Origin: SMWC01 sp964466315
Lineage (GTDB): Bacteria > Pseudomonadota > Gammaproteobacteria > Steroidobacterales > Rariloculaceae
Direction: 5' to 3'
Assembly: GCA_964466315.1 (NCBI GenBank)
Contig: CAYXNS010000076.1
Coordinates: 1-5,145, forward strand
Length of the DNA stretch: 5,145 nucleotides
The notes under the pieces are model-generated. The model was not told the origin of the DNA and searched no databases. It was given only the letters and a program-made list of their open reading frames with translations. Positions 1 to 5,145 of the stretch are shown here, in pieces; positions within the stretch are counted from its first letter, which is position 1, and every line of letters starts with the position of its first letter. A program made the position numbers and the translations under genes.

Positions 1-1045
1 TAACGTTAGTCGCTACCGGCACCTTGCGCATGTGCACTTTCAGAATCTGCTCGCGTCCGCGGACATCGGGCAGCGGCACGACGACCTGACGGTCGAACCG
101 CCCCGGTCGCAGCAGCGCCGGATCCAGTACGTCCGGCCGGTTCGTCGCCGAGATAACGATGACGCCCTCATTCCCTTCGAAACCGTCCATCTCGACGAGG
201 AGCTGATTCAGCGTTTGTTCGCGCTCGTCGTGACCACCACCCAGGCCCGCGCCGCGGTGGCGCCCGACAGCATCAATCTCGTCGATGAAGATGATGCACG
301 GCGCGTGCTTCTTCGCCTGTTCGAACATATCGCGCACGCGGGATGCGCCGACGCCGACGAACATCTCGACAAAATCGGAACCGGAGATCGTGAAGAACGG
401 TACCTTGGCCTCACCGGCAATCGCCCTCGCCAGCAAGGTCTTACCGGTACCGGGTGAGCCCACCATGAGCACGCCCTTCGGAATCTTGCCACCCAGCCGC
501 TGGAACTTCGCCGGATCCTTGAGGAACTCGACGATCTCGACGACCTCCTCCTTCGCCTCCTCTATGCCCGCAACATCGGCGAACGTGACGCTGATTTGAT
601 CTTCGCCGAGCAATCGCGCTTTGCTCTTGCCGAACGACATCGCACCGCGACCAGCACCACCGCCCTGCATCTGCCGCATGAAATATACCCAGACGGCGAT
701 GAGCAACAGGATCGGGAACGAGGAGATGAATAGCTGTAACAGGAACGACTGCTGCTTCGGCGGACTCGCCTGAATGATGACGTTGTGTTCCTCCAGCATG
801 CCAATCAGAGCCGAATAATCGGTCTCGGGATTATAGGTAATGAATCCCTCGCCCTGGCGGACCGCCTGAATGGCGTCGCCGTCGAAGACGACCTCCTCGA
901 CCGAACCATCCTCGACGTAGGCCAGGAACTGCGAATAGGGCACGGTCGCGACACGCGGAGTTGACGTGCCGAAGCTCTGGAATACCGTCACGAGCACGAT
1001 GGCGATGACCACCCACAGAATGACGTTCTTTGCCAGGTCGCTCAA
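1..1045 (-). CDS. ftsH: ATP-dependent zinc metalloprotease FtsH, N-terminal 348 codons (3' end outside window)
   Basis: FtsH is a hexameric inner-membrane AAA+ protease that unfolds and degrades unstable membrane and cytosolic proteins. I translated the frame by hand; it is open to the window edge. Residues about 8-24 form TM1, about 25-100 the periplasmic domain and 101-123 TM2. The AAA+ module follows: Walker A GSPGTGKT at 196-203 (Lys202), pore motif FVGVG at 229-233, Walker B IIFIDEID with Asp255/Glu256, and the second region of homology TNRPDVLDPALLRPGRFDR at 301-319 with likely arginine fingers Arg313 and Arg316. The zinc-protease domain (HEXXH) lies beyond the left edge. The start is TTG: it is the first start codon after an in-frame stop at 1070-1072, it gives the family N-terminus (AKNVILWVV), and GAGG lies 7 bases upstream. 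The next ATG is codon 83, after TM1. Walker A has Ser where E. coli has Pro, a known family variant. It lies 46 bases downstream of rlmE, probably in one transcript. Confidence 0.96.
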   Translation of the reverse strand, partial: MSDLAKNVILWVVIAIVLVTVFQSFGTSTPRVATVPYSQFLAYVEDGSVEEVVFDGDAIQAVRQGEGFITYNPETDYSALIGMLEEHNVIIQASPPKQQSFLLQLFISSFPILLLIAVWVYFMRQMQGGGAGRGAMSFGKSKARLLGEDQISVTFADVAGIEEAKEEVVEIVEFLKDPAKFQRLGGKIPKGVLMVGSPGTGKTLLARAIAGEAKVPFFTISGSDFVEMFVGVGASRVRDMFEQAKKHAPCIIFIDEIDAVGRHRGAGLGGGHDEREQTLNQLLVEMDGFEGNEGVIVISATNRPDVLDPALLRPGRFDRQVVVPLPDVRGREQILKVHMRKVPVATNV

Positions 1046-1091
1046 TGCCTTACCTCTATAGCTGTAACTTCAGTATAAACTTCAGACCCTA
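1046..1091 (-). promoter_or_regulatory. rlmE-ftsH intergenic leader with ribosome binding site and possible -10 box
   Basis: This 46-base spacer carries a clear Shine-Dalgarno sequence for ftsH (AGAGGT, 1052-1057 on the minus strand; GAGG is 7 bases from the TTG). That supports the non-ATG start. Upstream, TATACT (1072-1077, minus strand) matches a sigma-70 -10 box at five of six bases, but I find no good -35 at 16-18 bases, so a separate ftsH promoter is only possible. An 8-base direct repeat AACTTCAG (1066-1073 and 1078-1085) flanks it. No terminator hairpin is visible, consistent with rlmE-ftsH co-transcription. Confidence 0.5.
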
Positions 1092-1715
1092 CTACATCCC
1101 ATAGTTTCCCGCCAGCAGGTACATCTCACGGCTATCGGGCCTTGAGGCATGCGGTTTCAACAAACGAACCTGCTGAAATCGTGCCCTCGTGAGCTGGGCG
1201 AAGTCCTCGAAACCTTCGCCCTGAAACAGTTTCACGAGGAAGTCACCGCCCTGCCGCAATGTCGTTTCCGAGAAATACAGCGCCTCCTCAGCCAAAGCCA
1301 TGATCCTCGGCTGATCCACCGACCGGTTACCTGAGATATTGGGGGCCATATCGGACATTACAAGATCCAGACGAGCGTTTCCTAACGCGTCACAGAGCGC
1401 CTGACGTACGGGCTCGCTCGTAAAATCACCATGGAGAAACGTAACGCCGGGAAGCGGCTCCATCGGTATCAGGTCCACGGCCCAGATCGCGCCGCGGGGC
1501 CCGACGATACCGGCAGCATACTGACTCCAGCCACCGGGACTCGCGCCGAGATCGGCGCAGAGCCCGCCGGGCTTCAGTATCCTCTCCTTAGCCTGTATCT
1601 GCTCGAGTTTGAAATATGCCCGGGATCGTACATTCTGCAGCGCCGCCTTGCCGACATAAGGGTCGCTGCGCTCATGCTGACGCCAATACTTCGATTCTCC
1701 TGTTTTTCGCGCCAC
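1092..1715 (-). CDS. rlmE: 23S rRNA (uridine-2552 2'-O)-methyltransferase RlmE (RrmJ/FtsJ)
   Basis: RlmE uses S-adenosylmethionine to methylate the 2'-OH of U2552 in the A-loop of 23S rRNA, a late step in 50S maturation. The 207-residue product matches the length of E. coli RlmE (209). It has a Rossmann-type fold with SAM motif I GASPGGWSQ at residues 57-65, a VMSDMAPN motif at 119-126, and all four members of the K-D-K-E catalytic tetrad: Lys36 (SRAYFKL), Asp122, Lys162 (VKLFQGEGF) and Glu197 (SREMYL). The start codon is GTG: an in-frame TAG lies five codons upstream, and the N-terminus fits the family. GAAGG (1719-1723) is only 3 bases from GTG, an unusually tight Shine-Dalgarno spacing. 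The gene ends in tandem TAG TAG stops (1089-1094). It is divergent from yhbY and 46 bases upstream of ftsH; in E. coli rlmE and ftsH form a heat-shock operon. Confidence 0.97.
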   Translation of the reverse strand: MARKTGESKYWRQHERSDPYVGKAALQNVRSRAYFKLEQIQAKERILKPGGLCADLGASPGGWSQYAAGIVGPRGAIWAVDLIPMEPLPGVTFLHGDFTSEPVRQALCDALGNARLDLVMSDMAPNISGNRSVDQPRIMALAEEALYFSETTLRQGGDFLVKLFQGEGFEDFAQLTRARFQQVRLLKPHASRPDSREMYLLAGNYGM

Positions 1716-1752
1716 TGGCCTTCGCCACTACACCTTCTATAATTTCTCTACC
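1716..1752 (+). promoter_or_regulatory. Probable yhbY promoter with TATAAT at 1738-1743
   Basis: The 37-base gap between divergent yhbY and rlmE contains a perfect sigma-70 -10 hexamer TATAAT (1738-1743) on the plus strand. The 17-base-spaced -35 would be CTGGCC (1715-1720), matching TTGACA at only three positions. Transcription from this box would start at about 1749-1751, leaving a leader of only 2-4 bases before the yhbY ATG at 1753. No purine-rich Shine-Dalgarno sequence precedes that ATG. I infer that yhbY mRNA may be leaderless, or that a promoter further upstream inside rlmE is used. Confidence 0.5.
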
Positions 1753-1779
1753 ATGTCGCTCACCGAAACCCAATGCAAG
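1751..1779 (-). promoter_or_regulatory. Weak sigma-32-like promoter candidate for rlmE-ftsH
   Basis: On the minus strand CTTGCAT (1773-1779) matches the heat-shock -35 consensus CTTGAAA at five of seven bases. After 15 bases it is followed by GACATGG (1751-1757), which only partly matches CCCATNT. It would start transcription roughly 30 bases ahead of the rlmE GTG. I looked because E. coli rlmE-ftsH is controlled by sigma-32. The match overlaps the first codons of yhbY and could easily be chance. Confidence 0.18.
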
Positions 1780-2043
1780 CACCTCAAAGGCCTCGGGCAC
1801 AGCCTGAAGCCACTCGTGCTCATCGGCTCGGGCGGTCTGTCAAAGAACGTACTCGTGGAGGTTGACAGCACGCTGGATCATCATGAGCTCATCAAGGTTC
1901 GGGTCCGCAGCGGGGATCGTACGGAACGCGATACTTTAATTCAGGAACTTGTCGCACGGTCGGCGGCGCAGTTGGTACAGCGGGTCGGAAATGTGGCGTT
2001 ACTCTATCGCGCCGCGGAGAAACCGACGATCGTCCTGCCGTAG
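1753..2043 (+). CDS. yhbY: Ribosome assembly RNA-binding protein YhbY (CRM domain)
   Basis: YhbY is a small CRM-domain (KH-like) protein that binds RNA and associates with pre-50S ribosomal particles. The 96-residue product is nearly the same length as E. coli YhbY (97) and aligns along its whole length: the HLKGLGHSLKPLVLIG block at about 10-25, the conserved GxxG RNA-binding loop G25-S-G-G28, the HHELIKVRV strand at about 43-51 and the C-terminal LLYR near residues 83-86. The ATG at 1753 reproduces the family N-terminus (MSLTETQCKHLKG). There is no Shine-Dalgarno sequence, and a perfect TATAAT lies only 9 bases upstream, so translation may be leaderless. This is the only plus-strand gene: divergent from rlmE (37-base gap) and convergent with greA (27-base gap). 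Neighbouring RlmE also acts on the 50S subunit, which fits a shared role in ribosome assembly. Confidence 0.95.
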   Translation: MSLTETQCKHLKGLGHSLKPLVLIGSGGLSKNVLVEVDSTLDHHELIKVRVRSGDRTERDTLIQELVARSAAQLVQRVGNVALLYRAAEKPTIVLP

Positions 2044-2070
2044 AAACAAAGAGGCACGGCCCTGTTTTTT
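2044..2070. terminator. Putative weak bidirectional terminator between convergent yhbY and greA
   Basis: The 27 bases between the two stop codons hold an imperfect hairpin. An outer arm AAACA (2044-2048) can pair with TGTTT (2063-2067), and an inner GGC/GCC (2053-2055 with 2059-2061) closes an ACG loop. Read on the plus strand, T6 (2065-2070) follows. Read on the minus strand, the inner stem grows to four pairs through a G-U pair (GGGC with GCCU) and is followed by a U-rich CUUUGUUU. The fold is weak on the plus strand and somewhat better on the minus strand. I found no other terminator for either gene. Confidence 0.35.
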
Positions 2071-2544
2071 CTAGATGTACTCGACGGATGTGATCTCGTA
2101 ATTCAACTCGCCCCCGGGCGTCTCAACCTCCACCTCGTCGCCCTCTTCTTTGCCGATCAACGCGCGCGCTATCGGTGACCCGATCGACAACAGGCCGCTC
2201 TTGATATCCGCTTCGTCTTCGCCAACCAACTGGTAGCGCATCTCCTCATCGTTATCGAGATTCGCGAGATGCACGGTTGCACCAAACACAACCTTGCCTG
2301 CGGCATTGATATTTTCGATCTCGATGATATGAGCGTTCGATAGCTTAGCTTCGATATCTCGAATACGCGCTTCTGCGAGTCCCTGCTGCTCCTTGGCTGC
2401 GTGATACTCGGCGTTTTCCTTGATGTCGCCATGCTCCCGGGCGGCCGCTATCGCGGCCGAGATCTGTGGCCGCTCCGCCTTGAGGATCTTCAGTTCGCCC
2501 TGCAGAAGCTTCGCTCCGCGGATCGTCAAGGGTACTTTGTTCAT
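2071..2544 (-). CDS. greA: Transcription elongation factor GreA
   Basis: GreA inserts its coiled-coil into the secondary channel of RNA polymerase and stimulates cleavage of the nascent RNA 3' end in backtracked complexes, restoring elongation. The 157-residue product is essentially the length of E. coli GreA (158). The N-terminal coiled-coil hairpin (about 1-75) carries the tip motif AREHGDIKENAEYHAAKEQQG, with the acidic pair Asp40 and Glu43 that coordinates catalytic magnesium. The C-terminal FKBP-like domain (about 80-157) has VVFGATV, GEDEAD, SPIARALIGKEEGD and TPGGE. The start ATG overlaps the carB stop as ATGA (2541-2544). A GGAGG (2555-2559) inside the carB tail is 10 bases upstream, so translation is probably coupled to carB. 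The gene converges on yhbY. The intact tip argues for ordinary GreA rather than an inhibitory homologue. Confidence 0.98.
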   Translation of the reverse strand: MNKVPLTIRGAKLLQGELKILKAERPQISAAIAAAREHGDIKENAEYHAAKEQQGLAEARIRDIEAKLSNAHIIEIENINAAGKVVFGATVHLANLDNDEEMRYQLVGEDEADIKSGLLSIGSPIARALIGKEEGDEVEVETPGGELNYEITSVEYI

Positions 2545-5145
2545 CCCGGCGCCGCCTCCACGTGTAGATCCTGCAGCCGGTTGACCATGACATTGTTCTG
2601 ATGTTCCAGCGCATCACAGGTGGCTTTCGCTGCTGGCAGCGTCGTGTAATAAGTCACCTTCTGGTGAACCGCTGCTCCCCGGATCGAGCGTGATTCGCGG
2701 ATCGCCTGTTTTCCTTCCGTCGTGTTCACGATCAAACTGATCTCGTCATTCTTGATCATGTCGACGATGTGCGGGCGCCCTTCACGTACCTTGTTTACCC
2801 GCCGGCACGCTACCCCCGCCTCGGCCAGGACCGCCGCGGTACCACCCGTGGCTACGATCTCGAAGCCTTTCTCGACCAATAGATGCGCGAGTTCCATGGC
2901 CGCTGGTTTATCGCGATCGCGAACGCTGATCAACGCCGTGCCGCGCACCGGGAGCCAGACGCCGGAGGCGAGTTGCGCCTTCGCATAGGCTTCACCGAAC
3001 GTAGCGCCTGTGCCCATAACTTCACCCGTCGACTTCATTTCTGGCCCGAGGATCGGATCAGCGCCCGGAAACTTGATGAATGGAAAAACCGATTCCTTGA
3101 CGGAATAGAAGTGCCGTTTAGTTGGCGCGACGATGCCCTGTTTTGCGAGTGTTATTCCCGCCATTGCTTTTGCCGCGATCTTGGCCAGAGGTTGGCCGAT
3201 CGCTTTCGATACGAACGGAATCGTTCGGGAAGCACGCGGATTGACCTCGAGTACATAGATAACGCCGTTCTGGATCGCGAACTGCGTATTCATGATGCCC
3301 ACGACGCCGAGCTCGCTTGCCATGCGGCTCACTTGTTCACCGAGTTCGTCCTGCACGTCCTGCTTGAGCGAAAATGGCGGCAGCGAGCAGCCCGAGTCTC
3401 CCGAGTGCACACCAGCCTGCTCGATGTGCTCCATGATCCCGCCGATGATCACGGTCCGACCGTCGGAGATCGCATCGACATCGACTTCGACCGCCAGGTC
3501 GAGAAAGCGATCGAGCAGCACGGGGCTCTCATTGGAAACGCTGACCGCCTCGGCCATGTACTCGCGCAGTTCATCCTTCGAATGGACGATCTCCATCGCA
3601 CGTCCGCCCAATACATAGGATGGCCGGACAACGAGCGGATAACCGACCTCCTCGGCGACGGCGACCGCTTCTTCATCGGTCCGCGCCGTACCGTTCGGTG
3701 GCTGCCTCAAGCCGAGTTTCTGGATGAGCTGTTGAAAACGTTCCCGGTCTTCGGCGAGATCGATCGAATCAGGCGAGGTGCCGATGATCGGCACACCCTC
3801 GGCCTCCAGTGCGCGCGCCAACTTCAGCGGTGTCTGCCCGCCGTACTGCACGATCACGCCTTTCGGCTGCTCTTTCGCGACGATTTCGAGCACGTCTTCG
3901 AGCGTGAGGGACTCGAAATACAACCGGTCCGAGGTGTCGTAGTCCGTCGAGACCGTCTCCGGGTTGCAGTTCACCATGATGGTCTCGAAGCCGGCCTCCT
4001 TGAGCGCGAAGGCCGCGTGGACACAGCAATAATCGAACTCGATCCCCTGGCCGACCCGGTTCGGCCCACCACCGAGAATTATTATTTTGTCGGCCTCCGT
4101 CGGGTCCGCTTCGCACTCTTCTTCATAAGTGGAGTACAGGTACGCCGTGTGACTCGCGAACTCGGCCGCACAGGTATCGACTCTCTTAAAAACAGGTCTT
4201 AAGTTATTCTCATAACGTAATGATCTTATTAGATATTCATCGCACCCCAGGAGCGTCGCAATACGGCTGTCACTGAATCCCTTGCGCTTGAGTCGCCGCA
4301 GAGTCGTCTCATCCAGATCCTCCAGTGCCGTGCCGTTGAGCGCGCTCTCTTCGCCGACCAGATTCTCGATCTGGCACAGGAACCAGGGATCGATTCCGGT
4401 CAGCTCGGCGACTTCGGTGACCGGGAGCCCTAGGCGAAACGCATCCGCGACATACCAAAGCCGCTGCTCGCCGGCCATACGCAGCTCGAATAGCAAGGCC
4501 GCACGTTCTTCCTCGCTTTCGATCGACCGGCACACGGGCGTTAATCCGTCGACGTCGGTCTCCAGTCCGCGCAGCGCCTTCTGTAACGATTCCTGGAAGG
4601 TCCGGCCGATCGCCATGACCTCCCCGACCGACTTCATCTGCGTCGTCAGACGGTCATTGGCCTGTGGAAACTTCTCGAAAGTGAACCGCGGCACCTTCGT
4701 CACGACATAGTCGATTGAAGGCTCGAACGATGCCGGAATCGCACCGCCGGTAATGTCGTTACGAAGCTCGTCGAGCGTATAGCCGACCGCGAGCTTCGCG
4801 GCGACTTTCGCGATCGGGAAGCCGGTGGCCTTTGACGCCAACGCCGAGGAGCGCGAGACGCGGGGATTCATCTCGATGATGATCAGCCGGCCGTCCTCAG
4901 GATTGACAGCGAATTGCACGTTCGAACCGCCGGTATCGACACCGATCTTCCGTAACACGGCGATCGATGCATTGCGCATCGTTTGGTATTCCTTGTCCGT
5001 GAGCGTCTGTGCCGGTGCGACCGTGATCGAGTCACCCGTATGTATTCCCATGGGATCGAGGTTCTCAATGGAACAGACGATGATGCAGTTGTCGTTACGA
5101 TCCCGGACGACTTCCATTTCGAATTCTTTCCAGCCCAGTACCGAC
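2541..5145 (-). CDS. carB: Carbamoyl phosphate synthase large subunit CarB (5' end outside window)
   Basis: With CarA, CarB makes carbamoyl phosphate from bicarbonate, glutamine-derived ammonia and two ATP for pyrimidine and arginine synthesis. The frame is open through the right edge: nine codons (SVLGWKEFE) precede the first visible ATG at 5117, so that ATG is internal and about 207 residues are missing. Counting that Met as 1, residue numbers are E. coli minus 217. The end of the first ATP-grasp includes Glu82 and Asn84. The oligomerisation domain is about 187-336, the second ATP-grasp about 337-718 (Glu624, Asn626) and the MGS-like allosteric domain about 719-858. Ornithine-site residues Glu566, Asp574, Glu675 and Thr825 are kept, as are UMP/IMP-site Ser731, Lys737, Thr757, Thr760, Lys776, Asn798 and Thr800. 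Feedback control by UMP and activation by ornithine are therefore likely. Gly758 replaces E. coli His975. A rare-codon patch lies at residues 294-312. carA is expected just upstream. Confidence 0.98.
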   Translation of the reverse strand, partial: SVLGWKEFEMEVVRDRNDNCIIVCSIENLDPMGIHTGDSITVAPAQTLTDKEYQTMRNASIAVLRKIGVDTGGSNVQFAVNPEDGRLIIIEMNPRVSRSSALASKATGFPIAKVAAKLAVGYTLDELRNDITGGAIPASFEPSIDYVVTKVPRFTFEKFPQANDRLTTQMKSVGEVMAIGRTFQESLQKALRGLETDVDGLTPVCRSIESEEERAALLFELRMAGEQRLWYVADAFRLGLPVTEVAELTGIDPWFLCQIENLVGEESALNGTALEDLDETTLRRLKRKGFSDSRIATLLGCDEYLIRSLRYENNLRPVFKRVDTCAAEFASHTAYLYSTYEEECEADPTEADKIIILGGGPNRVGQGIEFDYCCVHAAFALKEAGFETIMVNCNPETVSTDYDTSDRLYFESLTLEDVLEIVAKEQPKGVIVQYGGQTPLKLARALEAEGVPIIGTSPDSIDLAEDRERFQQLIQKLGLRQPPNGTARTDEEAVAVAEEVGYPLVVRPSYVLGGRAMEIVHSKDELREYMAEAVSVSNESPVLLDRFLDLAVEVDVDAISDGRTVIIGGIMEHIEQAGVHSGDSGCSLPPFSLKQDVQDELGEQVSRMASELGVVGIMNTQFAIQNGVIYVLEVNPRASRTIPFVSKAIGQPLAKIAAKAMAGITLAKQGIVAPTKRHFYSVKESVFPFIKFPGADPILGPEMKSTGEVMGTGATFGEAYAKAQLASGVWLPVRGTALISVRDRDKPAAMELAHLLVEKGFEIVATGGTAAVLAEAGVACRRVNKVREGRPHIVDMIKNDEISLIVNTTEGKQAIRESRSIRGAAVHQKVTYYTTLPAAKATCDALEHQNNVMVNRLQDLHVEAAPG
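4182..4238 (-). other. AT-rich rare-codon patch inside carB
   Basis: Nineteen consecutive carB codons (residues 294-312 from the visible ATG, about 511-529 in E. coli numbering) include TTA twice, CTA, ATA, TCA and AGA three times, plus mostly A/T-ending others. The surrounding gene favours G/C-ending codons. The encoded residues (EYLIRSLRYENNLRPVFKR) still align with ordinary CarB, so the protein is normal and only the codon choice differs. The patch lies late in the oligomerisation domain, just before the second synthetase half. Possible meanings are a translational pause, a recombined segment or an embedded DNA signal. Confidence 0.6.

Noticed and set aside
32..457. Open frame of 141 codons on the plus strand, antisense to ftsH
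   Set aside because: It overlaps the highly conserved AAA+ core of ftsH, shows no family motifs, and arises from GC-rich codon use on the other strand.
562..1016. Fragmented short minus-strand frames suggesting that ftsH might be broken
   Set aside because: Hand translation of the correct frame from TTG at 1045 to position 2 is continuous with all expected motifs. The short frames are out of register with it.
3769..4116. Minus-strand 115-codon frame inside carB
   Set aside because: It is a frame-shifted reading of the conserved carB ATP-grasp region with an Arg/Gly-rich, low-complexity product. carB itself is uninterrupted here.
2883..4202. Open frame of 439 codons on the plus strand, antisense to carB
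   Set aside because: It is exactly codon-aligned with carB, so its stops are the complements of TTA, CTA and TCA, which carB avoids. It ends precisely at the first TTA of the rare-codon patch. The translation is rich in Arg and Asp with no recognisable domain. It is a shadow of carB codon bias.
4182..4238. The AT-rich carB patch as an insertion or promoter
   Set aside because: The encoded residues align without a gap to known CarB, excluding an insertion. No convincing -35/-10 pair was found on either strand.
5115..5117. ATG at 5117 as the start of carB
   Set aside because: Conserved CarB residues (GWKEFE) continue in frame to the window edge, including the equivalent of E. coli Glu215, so the true start lies outside.
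1..5145. A novel defence, mobile or biosynthetic system
   Set aside because: Essentially all sequence is accounted for by five conserved housekeeping genes with gaps of 27-46 bases. No unexplained stretch long enough for another gene remains.

Overview
The window is a compact housekeeping block of five protein-coding genes, all recognisable by family motifs. The gene order (carB, greA, yhbY in the opposite direction, then rlmE and ftsH) and the close similarity of every product to Escherichia coli and Pseudomonas proteins point to a GC-rich gammaproteobacterium. Genus cannot be settled by eye. I see no mobile element, phage gene, CRISPR array, tRNA or rRNA, and no sign of a new multi-gene system.

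Reading from high to low coordinates, which is the direction of transcription for four of the genes: carB (carbamoyl phosphate synthase large subunit) enters from the right edge without its start and fills half the window. It ends in a 4-base ATGA overlap with greA (transcript cleavage factor). A 27-base gap with a T-run and an imperfect hairpin separates greA from yhbY (ribosome assembly factor with a CRM domain), the only plus-strand gene, which converges on greA. A 37-base gap separates the divergent starts of yhbY and rlmE (23S rRNA 2'-O-methyltransferase). After a 46-base gap comes ftsH (membrane AAA+ protease), which has a TTG start and runs off the left edge after 348 codons.

Functionally, carB feeds pyrimidine and arginine synthesis. 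GreA rescues stalled RNA polymerase. YhbY and RlmE both act on the large ribosomal subunit. FtsH degrades unstable membrane and cytosolic proteins; in E. coli rlmE and ftsH are co-transcribed heat-shock genes.

The points most worth a second look are small-scale. A sharply bounded patch of rare, AT-rich codons lies inside carB. A perfect TATAAT box sits so close to the yhbY ATG that the mRNA may be leaderless. Both rlmE and ftsH use non-ATG starts. The greA/yhbY convergence has a strand-asymmetric hairpin.
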